From positions 326,367-390,366 of the forward strand of contig NW_003314344.1 in assembly GCF_000143415.4 (NCBI RefSeq): a DNA stretch of 64,000 nt. Direction: 5' to 3'. Each line of letters opens with the position of its first letter. Positions within the stretch are counted from its first letter, which is position 1. The notes under the pieces were generated by a model. That model did not search any database, was not told the DNA's origin, and saw only the letters and a list, made by a program, of their open reading frames with translations. Shown here piece by piece: positions 36,501-48,489 of the stretch. The DNA is from Selaginella moellendorffii. Lineage: Eukaryota; Streptophyta; Lycopodiopsida; Selaginellales; Selaginellaceae. The translations under genes and the position numbers were made by a program.

Positions 36501-37822
36501 TTAGTAATAATGTTCATGTAAACTCTTTCTTTTGAAGATCAAAAGTCCATGCTTCCTGAGGAAAGAGATCACGATAACCAGGAACAAACTTACGCAGAGA
36601 AAGGACGATGCTATGACCACCTTATTAAGAGCACGGAAAGAATTGAGACGTGAGAAGTTTAGAAACTGGTCAGGAGCTTACCAAGTTGAAGAACTCAGGA
36701 TGACAACATATTTGCCACCTTTTTGGAACTAAGTTCATTCCGAAGAAACTAGCGATCATCGAAAAGAAGGACATTGCGAGGACGCATGCGTTGAGGATGA
36801 GCCCAATCTACAAGAAACGTACTTACAGAGTGAAGGAATTGCTATGCAAAAATTTAGACCTGTATGAGACCATTTCGGCGATTGACAATCTGTGCGAGAG
36901 TTGCATGACGCTTTAGAAATTATTACAACGAAATCAAACCTGTATTTTGATGTGTTTTTCAGTGTCGATTACGTGTTCACTTAGCTGTGTAAGAAGTACT
37001 AAGAAGAATATAATCAAGACACTTAACTATTTACCGTTTTAAGCTTCGTTATCATCCCCTCAACTTGCATAAAATGCCACTGAAGAACATATAAGTTCGC
37101 AAGAAAATAAAATTTTACCTCCAAAACCTCTTCATGTGCTCCCGGAAAAAAATAATTATCATCGTCCTCTTTTAAAAGGTCCTCGAGCTCCCCATTCACC
37201 TGAAAGGCCCCAGGATTAATCCAAACTTAAGTTAATACTTTATTCGCAACCTTTTGAAGGCGAGCAACAAGCCCAGCAACTCCACCTTTGAGGGTTCGCA
37301 CTCGCTTCAAGTTATATCTATTGATCTGCCAAGAACAAGATAAAAACAAACGTGACAATCTCCACTCATTACCTTGGCAAGGAGGTCATCCAAGGCTGAG
37401 AATCCATGAATTTCTAGCTCCTCTACTTGGGCACCAAGGAACTTGTTAATGGATTCCAATGCCACTTTCAGTGCCTCAATCTCAAACTCGTTTTCTTTGA
37501 GCCTTTGTCTAAGCTCCTCTATAACAGGAACCACATCCACATTGTTGGGATTCCTTACTAACACTTCATTCCTCGTGATTATGGCTTTAATATGCTACAG
37601 AATCAGCAATTAGGAAGCAAAATATAGCATAATAATAAGTACCTCAAGGTTGAGGACAATGGCTCGCTCCCGGATTAGAATCGTGGAAGGATTGGAGAGT
37701 AATGGATCCAAAATTCGCAGGTCCCGTGCGTGTATTCCCGTTCGCTGAATGATGCTTGCCCTTTCCAGCTGCAAGAACTCGTGCTTGTCCACCGCCAAGG
37801 CGCACCAGAGCTTCGAATCCAT
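36501..37822 (-). CDS. MRS2: MRS2/CorA-type magnesium transporter, compact form (299 aa)
   Basis: Eight minus-strand exons, all phase 0: 37643-37822, 37373-37594, 37251-37325, 37119-37199, 37035-37079, 36860-36910, 36682-36807 and 36501-36620. The N-terminal part has the MRS2 hallmark IHARDLRILDPLLSNPSTIL then RERAIVLNLEHIKAIITRNE. The pore helix LILNACVLAMSFFSMIASFF leads to the essential GMN at residues 241-243, and a second membrane helix (VVIASSFLCVSLFLVIVISF) precedes the basic tail. CorA/MRS2 proteins form pentameric magnesium channels in plasma, vacuolar or organelle membranes. At 299 aa it is clearly shorter than usual plant members (about 380-440), mainly by loss in the helical region before the pore. 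The weakest exon is 36860-36910. Confidence 0.85.
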
Positions 37823-38615
37823 ATAGGAAGCAAGAACACGGCATATTCACGAGGTATCTAGGGTACAAAAGCACAAAGGTGGTGGATATATGTACAGCCA
37901 CCACGCATGTCATGCTTAAAGAACAAAAACTGTTGCAATGCACTATGTTCAGATCAGCTCACGAACTCCACATTTTGAAGATCACCAGAGGAGATTGATG
38001 ATCACAAAGAAATCATACTCCTCGCTGATATCTATAGCAATCCGAGTGATCAAGTTCTCCAAGATCAAAACATTCGGAACAAGTTTGACGGTGGAGCCCT
38101 CGATGGACTCCACCACCTGGAAGCGGGAAAGGGTTCCTCGCGTATGATTATCTCAGCATGGGACGATCAATCTCCATGGCCAGAATCCTTTTGGCACAGA
38201 GAGTTTCGATGCGCCAAAGGCTGGCGATTACTATGTTTTCCTTTTAAAAGAGTTCAAATACCCGCCAAAAAGTTATTAGGGTTCATGACTAGGGTTTATC
38301 GCAAGTAGGGCGCTGGGTGAAGAATGCGTTGATTTGTGTCGCGTTCTTTCGATTTGCAGCTGGCGTTTAAGCTCTCCGGCCTGGTAAGTGTGGCGCCGAT
38401 CGTTAATCTTCCTTTGAATGGTCCACCGCAAATATTTCGAGCGGGATTTTGGATCAGGGACCGAAATTACGAGGTTTTTTGTTCTTTCTTCCCTGGTATT
38501 TGCGATTTTGCTTTCTTTCTTTTCATGCGACTGTTCCTTCCATTTGCAGCGAACTGAATGATGCCGGCTATGGCATGCGCTCGAAAGGCGTAAAACTCAT
38601 TTGTTTTTTGGCTCG
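37823..38615. promoter_or_regulatory. Divergent promoter region of MRS2 and the PDF-PPR gene
   Basis: Contains an E2F-like site CCCGCCAAAA at 38261-38270 and two telo-box cores, TTAGGGTT at 38277-38283 (approximately) and TAGGGTTT at 38290-38297, all oriented toward the plus-strand PPR gene. E2F plus telo-boxes fit expression in dividing cells. 37990-38180 also has a short minus-strand reading (VVESIEGSTVKLV) that I could not assign to a gene. Confidence 0.5.
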
Positions 38616-41418
38616 ATGCAAATGAGCGAGGAGCGGCTATGGCGGAAGTTCTTTGAAGATCCTTCACTCTGGTGGGACAACAGAAGGAACAAGGTATGGA
38701 CGGAATTTTTTTTTTCTCTTCCATTTTACTTAGCTCGAACTTAGATTTGGCGGTTTGCTGCAGAGGAGCCCGAGCTATCCAGATTTCAAGCATGCATCCA
38801 CTGGAGAATGCCTGTGGATTCACTCACGGCTCTGTCCATCCTGGGTGTCTACCAAGCTCCAGCGGCTCGACGAACGTCCCACTTTTCGATCCACTTCCGA
38901 TACAACAAAATCAAGAACAGCAACGGGAGAGAAGGAAAGGACAGAGCCGCTACGAATCTACAACAGGTTTCGAGAGCTGGGAATAAAGCCCAGAGTCTCC
39001 GTGGTTTTGGGTGCTCTCAAGGCCTGTAGTAGCTCCAGGGATTTAGAGACAGGGAGGAAAATCCACGCCACTGTGCTGGAGAATGGTGACTGCCACAACA
39101 TCTTCGTTGCTAGCTCGCTGGTGGACATGTACGCCAAGTGTGGAAGCCTGGTGGATGCTCGACGTGTTTTTGACAGCATGAAGCAGCGAAACGTGGTGCC
39201 TTGGAACTGTTTGATCCTCGGCTATGCGGAGAGTGGAGAGGGAAAAACAGCGCTAGAGATTTACTCCCGGATGCTTGACGAGCAACGGACAGGCGGCTGT
39301 TCTCCAAACTATGTCACCTTTCTCGCTGCGGTGAAGGCTTGTTCCAGCTTGGCAGCTGCGAGAGAAGGGGGGAAGAACCAAAAGGTGGCAGATTGCTTGG
39401 ACAAGGGCCGTGCTGTTCACTATAGAGCGGTCGAGGGTGATGGAGAGCTCCATTTGTTTCTCGCCAACGCTATTGTGGACATGTATTCCAAGTGTGGGAG
39501 CATGGTCGAAGCACGCCAAGTTTTTGACGGCATCAAACATCGCAGCATTGTCTCGTGGAATACGATCATCCTGGGATATGCCGAGAGTGGCGAGGGACAG
39601 ATTGCTTTGGACCTCTTCCAGCAAATGCTACACGAAGAGGGACGAGGCTGCGGTACAAACTACGTGACTTATCTCGCGGTGCTCAAGGCCTGCATTGCTT
39701 GGGCAGGCAAGGAACAAGGTGTGCTTGTCCAGGGGAAGCTCGTCAAGCTCGAATGCTTAAACAAAGCGCGAGCTTTTCACTCACAGGCTTCCAGGGGCGG
39801 TCATCTCTCACACGAGTTTGTGGCGAGTGCTCTGCTGGACTTATATGCCAAGTGCGGTAGCATGGAAGACGCCAGCAAAGTGTTCGGAAGCATTCCTCGC
39901 AGCGTTGTCACCTGGACGTCGATGATTGCGGGTTATGCCGAGACTGGCGACAGTGAGCAGGCATTCAAGCTCTTCCAGCAAATGCAAGACGAAGGTTTCA
40001 CGCCAGATGCTGTGACTTTCGTCGCTACACTCAAGGCCTGTATCAAGCTCGCCGAGAAAGAGGACCTCGCCGGGAAGACAGAGTGTCTAGAACGCGGCAG
40101 AAAACTCCACATGCAAATTTCTCAGCACTGGAGTGACAACGATCTGCCAGTGTTTGTCGCCAACGCGCTGGTGGATATGTATTCCAAAGGTGGCAGCTTG
40201 GCTGAAGCACTGAAAAGTTTCGAGAGAATTCGGCATAAGAGCGTGGTGTCCTGGACCGCGATTATCCTGGGAAATGCTGAAAGTGGCAATCCAGAGCTAG
40301 CTCTCGAGCTTTACAGTCGAATGGAGAACGAAGGCCGTGTTGAAGCGGATGGAGTGACCATTGTGGCTGCTCTCAAGGCCTGTGCTCTTCTAGCCGCGAG
40401 AGAAGTCGATGGAAAAGATCTTAAAGTGGAGTGCCTGAGGAAAGGCCGAGCGATTCACAGTCGAGCAGCGAGAGATGGTCACGACCGTTGCAGCTACGTC
40501 GCCAATAGCCTGATCGATATGTATGCGAACTGTGGGGGCATGGTGGACGCTCACAAGGTTTTTAGCAGCATGGACGAGGACGCTCGCTGTGTGGTTTCGT
40601 GGAACTGCCTCATTCTGGGATACGTCGAGAATGGCGCGCCCCAGCTCGCTCTAGAACTCTACTCACAGATGAAACAACGAGGCGTTCAACCAGTGGCCAT
40701 CACTTTTGTCGCTGCGCTTAAAGCTTGTGGAGGTTTGGGATCTCTAGAAGCTGGGATTGAGCTCGAGAAGGAGATCAGAGAGGCTGGACTCCAGGACCAG
40801 ATAGTGATCGTCAACTCCTTGGTGGATCTTTACGGGAAGTGTGGCAGCATGGTCGATGCTCAACGAGTTTTCGACGAGGCTAGAGGAAGACGAGACTTGG
40901 TAACTTGGAACACTCTCATCGATGGATATAGTCGTCAAGGGGACTGCGAGACGGTGCTCACTTTGTTCGAGGGACTCCAAAGAGAAAGACTAACGCCAGA
41001 CGAGCTTACTTTCCTATCGGTTCTCACGGCGTGCAGCCATGCTGGCTCGATCGACAAAGGCATGGAGTACTTCCAGGCGATGGCTTCTCCAAAGTACGGC
41101 GTGGTTCCAGGAATCAAGCACTACACTTGCGTCATCGATCTCTTGAGCCGGGCGAACCGACTGAGCGATGCAGTGGCGATGGTGAAAAGCATGCCTCTGG
41201 AGCCAAACGCTATCATCTGGATGACTTTGCTGGGGGCTGCTCGAGAGTGGAACAACGTAGAAGCTGGAAGGCTGGCTTTCGAGGCTGTGATGAAGCTGGA
41301 GAAGAATGGAGCAGCGTGTGCTCTCATGGCGAGTATCTATGCTGGTGCTGGGATGCTGGAGGAAAGGTGGAAAATGGAGGAAGAAATGGGAGCTCTCCGG
41401 CGACTTAAGGCACCTTAA
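38616..41418 (+). CDS. PLS-class PPR protein with an N-terminal OSB-type PDF motif (910 aa)
   Basis: Exon 1 (38616-38693) encodes MQMSEERLWRKFFEDPSLWW and exon 2 (38764-41418) continues RSPSYPDFKHASTGECLWI. Joined, they form a PDF motif (W-FF-DPS-WWDNR, YPDFKH-TGE-LWI), known from plant organellar single-stranded DNA-binding (OSB) proteins. An unstructured stretch and a long PPR array follow, with repeated MYAKCGS, VVSWN, YAESGE and VTFVAALKAC segments, ending in an E-like region (WMTLLGAAREWNN). Four repeats carry extra 11-16 residue insertions before GRAIHSR. The protein probably binds organellar nucleic acid. Methionines at 38616 or 38622 could start it. Its stop is 25 bp before the HY2-like start codon. 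Confidence 0.9.
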
Positions 41419-41443
41419 GGGGGATTACATTAACTTTAAGTTG

Positions 41444-42563
41444 ATGGCTAGGGCTCTTGCTTGCTGCTACGTGACGCGCGAAGCTCTGGCAGCTAGCACT
41501 CAAAGCCACCAACAAACAACACAGCACAGAGTTCCAAAGGTATCAATCTTTTTCATTCTTCGTGGCTAACTCTCGTCTTTCACAGTCTCTTCCAGGCATG
41601 AAAATGCTAGAGCCGATAGAACAAGGAACACTTGTCTACAAGCCTTACTTGGATTATCTCTGCTTCCAGCTGCTAGACTCGGCCCCAGATGTACAAGCTC
41701 TTCCGCTAGACGATCAGCTCGCATTCAAAAGCTCTCCACGCAAGGCAAATGTTTATAACTGGCTCTACTCGTCAAGGAGGCTCCGGCGTATCAGAATCAC
41801 GTACTTCGATGCCGGGAGAGCTTGCCAAGCGCTCAATGCCTTGCTCTATCCAGACAACAGGTATGTTTTCATTTTTCTCATCGGCTTCTGATACATGTCG
41901 TTCGAATTTGATCTAGTTTCGATCTCCCGTTACTGGGAATAGATTTGCTCTCGTTTGGCGCGAACAAGATCCTGTGCGTGGTAGATTTTATACCACTCTT
42001 TCAAGATCAAGGCTACTTGGAGAAGTACATTCGTCCGCTCGCGTTGCTTCGCCAGCCTTTTGCAGCACGGTGCAGTGAAATGTCTGATCGTTTCTTTGAC
42101 AAAGACAAGTTTGCATCGGAGCAAATGATCTTCTTTCGATCAGATCAAGGATCTTCGGAGCCCGATCTCGAGGTAAGCAAAATTCTCCAGCTTCGGTGAC
42201 TTACAACTCCTGATTGATCTGATCTTACAAAAACAGGTGTTGAGCGGCGGAATGTACAGAGTTTATACGCAATATGTCGCAACATACTTGAAATCTTTGC
42301 ATTCTTTGGAGCCAAATGAGGATCCAAGATTTTGTGTGAAATGCCACGAGAAACAAGCTGCTTACGACCGCTACCTGGCAGATCGAGATCCCGCTTTCAA
42401 AGTTTTTAGCAGCTACTTTGGAAGCGAGGTAAGCAATCAAATCAAAGTTTTTCGACAAAGCAACGAAGTAACGTTTTTGTTACAGTGGACGCAAAAGTTT
42501 TGCTACAAGTTCCTCTGTCCAGGAATCAGCATTCCATGCCACAAAGCCAAACAGCGCCAATGA
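41444..42563 (+). CDS. HY2: Ferredoxin-dependent bilin reductase, phytochromobilin synthase (HY2)-like (298 aa)
   Basis: Five exons, 41444-41539, 41586-41860, 41917-42172, 42237-42428 and 42486-42563, join in frame to 298 aa. The family signature is FDLPLLGIDLLSFGANKIL then VVDFIPLFQD, followed by GGMYRVYTQYVATYL and, near the end, YKFLCPGIS. These enzymes use ferredoxin electrons in plastids to reduce biliverdin to the phytochrome chromophore. The first 30 residues are rich in Ala, Thr, Ser and Gln without acidic residues other than one Glu, consistent with a plastid transit peptide. Very close to the upstream PPR gene, so its promoter must lie in that gene's 3' coding region, or the two share a transcript. 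Confidence 0.93.
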
Positions 42564-42614
42564 AACCATCTCTCTTTATTTCCAAAACTAAAGCTTTCTA
42601 GAGTAGGACAACTT

Positions 42615-45600
42615 TCAATGAAGTTTTGCTCTGGGCCTCTGGTTGTCGATCTCGTCCATCCAGTCCGAGAGGCTTCGCAGAGCTTTGGCGCCATAGTAGG
42701 CCATTGCTACCGATCCCAGCACAAGAGCAACCACTAGAGCATATCTCATTGCCATTTGCAAGCTCTCCTGCAATTTGCAAGTTTTCATTTAGAACAGTGC
42801 CCATGAAAGAAGCAAAAGGGAAAAGATACCTTGTACTTCCAGTCCCCGTGAGCGCTTCTCAGTGCGCGTGCTTTGCGTTGTTTCGGCAGGACCTTCTTCA
42901 AGTCATCACGACGTAGCTGCAAAAAGAGAGCCAAAAGCATAAATGAAAAATCCGATCGCTAGAACCACGTACCTCTTTGTCTGCTGCTTGTTTGTGTTGC
43001 AAATCTTCTTCCAGCTCCTGCGAGGCTTTGGCTTTCAAACAATCTTGATCGCACGGAACTAAAGCCGATTGTTTCTCTCGCGCAGCTTGAACTTCAAAGC
43101 ACTGATACGCTTTACGGATGCGCTGACATGCACATCTTACAGTGACCTGTGTGGGATTCATGAGTCAATTGAATTCGTTTGCTTTTGGATTCGTAGCATA
43201 CCTTCTTGGAGCACAGGCTTGGACAGGAGCCTGGATGACAAATTTCCGAGCACAAGTGCGAGCAGTTCTCAAGCTTCCTGCATGCAAGAGTTTCATCAAA
43301 GACTGTCTCCTAAAAGAAAGAAATATGTAGCCAAACCTGTGGCAAGGACCTTTGCATGAAAGCAACTCGATGCGTTCGTCCTCGGAAAGGCAACCAAAGG
43401 CGCTACATTCCAGTGTGCGCACAAGAGTACCGCAATGGCAAGACTTCTTCAAGGAAACCTTGCACGCCGGACATTTCCCAGTGTGGCAGCCAATCTCACA
43501 AGGATGTGGACAAGGTGGATCCCGAGTCTGGGAAACAAAGCATCACTTCAGATCAACGACAAGAAACAAACGGTTATACCTTTGTGCATTTCAGCCGGCA
43601 AGAGCTGCACGAATCGTATTGCTGAGCACCACCCGAGGCCACGACCGTTCCATTCGATAGAGCACGACTGATGGTAACTACATGACAAAGATCTCGGCAA
43701 AAGTGATTTCCGCACGACAAAAGATTTCCGCATGGTTTTTCACAGGAAAATCTTGATTCGTCATTACACGGGACCTGCAATGCAGTAGTTAAAATGATAG
43801 ACCGGTCCAGTAAATCAATAAGCCAGTACCATCTTCGACCCGGCCGGATGTTTGCCCATGCACGGCCTCGACACAAGAACAGAACATGGTGGACATGGAG
43901 AGCCTGGAATGGGAGAAATCACAGCTTTGCGTTCTTTCTTGGTTCCCTTCAAGACTGGACATGTTAGTCGTGGTCCATGACACCTAGAAGCAAAACTTTT
44001 AGCGTCTACAAAGCTAATGCATCCAAAATAATACCTCTGGTTACACGAATGACCACAATCAAGTTTCTTGTTGCACAGCAGTTGACAAGGCGGACATGGT
44101 CCATAATGGCATCTGTGAGGCTGCAATACAAGATGTAATGTAATATTAGAAGCCATAGGTTTATCAGAGTACCTTGCATAAATCACCATGACCACAGATA
44201 TGTGGTCTCTGACAGCGTTTTGAGCATTTTGGAGGCTTCACATCTTTGTCTGCGCCACAAGGAACCTAGAAAAGAATTTCACAAATGAACATCAAAAATT
44301 CAAAACATACCTCGAGTGTAGTGAATCCACATTGACACGAAATTTTCACAGTTAAAGGGCAAGGTGCACATAAACCTCTGAACACGAACAACAGTATAAT
44401 AAGAAGAATATTTCACAATATAAAACCAGAGCCTCACCAGCATAGATACCTGTGACAAGGAGCTGGACACTTGTGATTACCACATCTCAACTTTTTGCCA
44501 CAAATCTGTCCAGGAACAGCAGAAAACTACGTCATGCCAAAGAAAACAAATCAAGTTCGCGTACCTCAGAACAAGGTGGGCAATCCCCGTCACAGCACCT
44601 CCGCCTGCACGCATGACGCTGGCAGTTCCGTATGTGTTGGCACTTCCGTTCACAAACAAGATCCTGGTAGCAAGGAACCTACACAAAACTTCAACTAAGA
44701 AACATAGATAGTTGCAGACACATAAAAACACAGACCTCTTTCACCGTGCTCCCACAGCGACATCGCTTGTTGATCAAAACTCGACAGGTTCCCACACAAG
44801 AACCAGCATGACACCGTTCCGGACATCGATGAAGTCCACAGGCCAGTAACTTCTCACACGTTGATCCACACGTCGGGACTTTAACATCACAGGCCAGATC
44901 CTTGTACGCCTCCTTCCCACAGGCGCAAGTCCTCCTCCCTTGAAGTTCACACTCTCCACAGGCCCCAGCATGACACTGCTTCCCGCATACGTGCTTCTTG
45001 CAGCTCAACTCCTTGTCACAAATCCTCTCGCACTGGAAATCGGCTTGAGAGCAGGGGCGAACTTCAGTCACACTCCCACACCGGCAGCGATGGACACCGA
45101 ACTTGGTGCAAGGCTTGCACTCCCCTTCGTGGCAAATCTCGTCGCAGGAGTGGACTCCACAGCCCAGGCGCTTGGAACAAAGCCTTTGGCAGGAGAAACT
45201 CTTGTGGCCACAGCGCCGGAGCTCCGCCAACTTTCCACAGTGGCAAGCCAGCTGGACGAGCTGTGGACATGGCGGACACGGCCCGGGGTGGCAAAGAAGC
45301 AGACAAGTGTGCGAGCAAAGTCCCAGCTCCAGCTCGCATCTCTCCCCGCAAGAGTGTGGAGTGAGCCAAGGATCGGACCTTGGATCCACCTCTTTGCCGC
45401 AGTAGCAACGATACTCTCGCGGGATCTCTGCCTGTGGATAGTCCCGTCGACACTTCGGACAGTGCCAGCGCGCCGGGGAAGTCCTGGAGCTCGAGTTTCT
45501 TCCAGCGGAAGAATTTTCGCTGGTGCTGAGTACCTGGCGAGCCCACGACTGGATGCAAACCAAGTGAAGCACCGCAAAGCATCCTTGCTTGCAGTGCCAG

Positions 45601-45908
45601 ATTGGATCGATCTTGCGGATTTTCTCGAGGCATATCAGGCACGTCGATGCTCCGCCCTTGGTCGCGGCCACGAGGCTGTTGATCCGATTCACACCCGCCT
45701 GGAAAAGCTGCCCTGGATCATTATCTGTCGCGGCTACTCCCGGATAATTCCGGAAGATCGAAGCCCCGGGATCGTCATCCCCACTGCTGCTATAATCCCG
45801 CTCCTCGTCGTCGCTGCTAGAAACCTCGAGCTGGTTCTTGATCGAGGGATGGAGCTCCTCCAACCTGGCTGGATTTGGCAGCAACGGCTTATCCCAAGCT
45901 CGCTGCAT
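42615..45908 (-). CDS. NFXL2: NFXL2-like NF-X1-type zinc-finger protein
   Basis: Minus-strand gene of about 13 exons; the first is 44736-45908 (391 codons), the second 44565-44678. The N-terminus is acidic ([16 protein letters not shown]), followed by a RING/PHD-like finger ([17 protein letters not shown] to [10 protein letters not shown]), then tandem NF-X1 Cys/His fingers ([51 protein letters not shown] and later copies). The last exon encodes a hydrophobic helix ([18 protein letters not shown]) and a short acidic-basic tail ending at 42615, as in plant NFXL2. The RING plus NF-X1 array suggests nuclear E3-ligase or transcriptional repressor activity; Arabidopsis NFXL2 modulates stress and clock responses. 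Confidence 0.93.
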
Positions 45909-46059
45909 CCTTATTTCGGAGAGAATGCAGCGATCTAGAACATACCCGGCGACGCGCCCTGGCCGCTCTCCAGATCCCCGAAATTTAGGGCTCTTGGGCT
46001 TGGCGAATATTCATCTGACAAAGTATCTTTACAAAACAAGGAGGGAAAAGTTTTTGCCC

Positions 46060-46190
46060 TAGCTCCAAAGAGACCACACTGTGATACCCCACCTCTGTAA
46101 AGCCCTCTCAGCTTCCACCAAGTTCCATACAAGCTCACCAGCGTGTTTGAAACGTAGAGATCGTTCATTCCACGCATTTTCTTCTTGAAA
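46060..46190 (-). pseudogene. Possible PPR fragment
   Basis: The reverse strand encodes GMNDLYVSNTLVSLYGTWWK, which fits a PPR motif segment (usual form NDLYVSNTLVSLYGTCGK), with no PPR context on either side. Two hundred bases upstream is an unassigned open stretch (46230-46499). Relic at best. Confidence 0.4.
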
Positions 46191-46699
46191 TCCACATTGC
46201 CGAAGCTGCCAGGACGGGAATCGCCACAATCATCGCCTCTCAAACAAGTCCAAATCCTTGCCATTTGGAAGGAAATTTCTCGCACAATCCAAGCACATCC
46301 CACCTCCTGCCGGATGGATCTCATCTACATTGTAAATGCAAGACAGAAGGAGCGCATGGGCGAGCGCCTCTGCAAGGCGAAAACGAATGTCCTTACAAAG
46401 TTTCTTATTTTTAATCTCATAGCTTTCCTCTTCTAGACTCGTTTGAAGCTCCTTACAAGAGAGTTGGCTTCGAATTATCTCCAGCACTCGCAACACCAAA
46501 GCTAAAAGCCACGGTTAGATCTTTTGACTTCATGGTTCCAAGGGGTTGTGAAACTGGATCTTTCAATCATCTTCTTCATCACCAGCAACGTTACACTCGT
46601 GCACCTCACACCCGAGCTCTAGTTTCTGCCGGGCTCTCCATTCGCAGGCGATTATCATCTGGTTGATTACTTTGACTTGTGTTCGTAAATACATTCCGG

Positions 46700-47560
46700 G
46701 AAAGAAAGGAATGCCTTTGAGCTGTAGCCTTCAACATTGAGCAGATGGCCATTAGCTTGCCCACTGTGTGCTGACTTGAATAAGTTGCAAAAATCTTTTG
46801 GAATTTCGATCATCAAGATCACCTTTTGCATCAGTATAGCCGATGGCTACATAAGCTTTAAGACTAGAGTAAACAATTTTGATGTACCTTGGAGATAGAT
46901 TAGAATTTTCCATGTTGCATACCAGTGTTTCTAAGTGTGCAATAATTCTAGTAGTATATTTCTATTGAAAGAGAATTAATTTGCAAAGATAATGATCACG
47001 TTTAATTTGTAAGATAATTCACAAAGAACTGTCATTTTAAATTGTTTGGTGATACATGCTTTGACTTCAGCTAATATGTGCTTAGTAGATGCAATTATTA
47101 AGTCATCTATGTAAATTGCAACCATTATGAATTTTTTGTTTTATGATAAATATAAATATTCCAATCAAGTGATGCATGAGTTCATTAATGGTGTTATACC
47201 ATATACTAGAGGCTTGTTTTAAACTATACATATATTTCTTTTAACTTTGAGACATATAGAGAGGTTGATCAACTTTTCTATTAAAACATTCATTTGATGT
47301 AATTCCAAGTTTTAAAAAATAATACTTGGATGGATTTGCCACAGGAGAAAATATCACTATATCATTAATTTTTTATTTTTGAGAGTATCCTTTCATCTGA
47401 GACAAGTAAGATATTTAATTTTAAAGATCCAGTTTTAATTAAGAATTCTCATCCATGGTTCAGCAAAAACATATTCTCAAGATTGATTAGCAATGAGTGC
47501 CTCATATTCCAAGAGAATTACTTGCCACAACTTCTTGGCACTAATGCTTGAAAGAGTTTC
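46700..47560 (-). mobile_element. Decayed Ty1/Copia reverse transcriptase fragment
   Basis: Near 47140-47030 the minus strand reads MVAIYIDDLIIASTKHILAE, containing the YxDD catalytic box of Copia reverse transcriptase, and the preceding text around 47210 reads through KPLVYGITPLMNS-like sequence. Surrounding sequence is AT-rich and broken by stops. 47600-48180 holds only AT-rich non-coding sequence as far as I can see. Confidence 0.65.
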
Positions 47561-48489
47561 ATTAAGTGTATATATAATACCACTATAAAGTTTACAACTA
47601 CAAATTATATGAAGCCGGTCGTCACCTAGATTCTTTTGCAATTAGAGAAGGAAAGACAACAAAAATACTAAAACAAGGAGGAAAAAGGATGAATATAGTC
47701 TTATATACCCTAGAGGTTTTAGAAATAACCTTAAAAGATAATCCAAAATTTAACCTAGGTATAATTATATTAATAGTTGTTTTTTTTTTTTCCAAATGGT
47801 TATATGGCCTTATATAGAATCTTATTTCAAATAATCTAACAAACCTGATATTTATCTAGCAAGAAAGCACAGAGTACAAATTTAAAGAAGTTGACAAGAA
47901 TATTTTTTTCGCAAACATCTTATTTTATGTTTTAATAAATACTCCTATTATGACATGTAGTAAAAATTTAAATTGTTAGAACAAGAAGTGTCATTTAGAA
48001 CATTTTTATCTATATAATGTATAGAGAGTTTTGAAATTATTAAGTTCACCATAAATTTTATATTTTAAAGTTTATAAAGTTTGTATTCTGAGGGCCAAGT
48101 GTATGGCTACAATGCCGTATACTAATATTAGCATAGTAGGATTTTGGTAGCTGTCGAATTGGTTTCAATCCAGACCATTCGCGCCTGTATATAAGCTAGA
48201 GTTTTTGGGTTAATTGATATGCACATTTTCTGTATTCCCTTTCTATATTCTAAGCACTCACATTAGTGGAGGTAAGAGGCATCTTTGATTAAGAAGTGCT
48301 TGGATTTAGGATTTTGGTTTAGATTTAGCTTTTGTATTGTCTAAATTTAGTTTTTTCCATTTCCTTTCTTTTGCTCTTTTTTTTTAGGATTTTGGTTTAG
48401 ATCTAACTTTTTGAATTGTCTAGATCTACCATTTCCTTCTAGCTTTTTTTTTGTTATTTCTCTTCTTTTGATTTTTCTTTGTTCATCTT

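Noticed and set aside
44940-45938. 332-codon plus-strand reading opposite NFXL2
   Set aside because: Antisense shadow of the cysteine-rich NFXL2 first exon.
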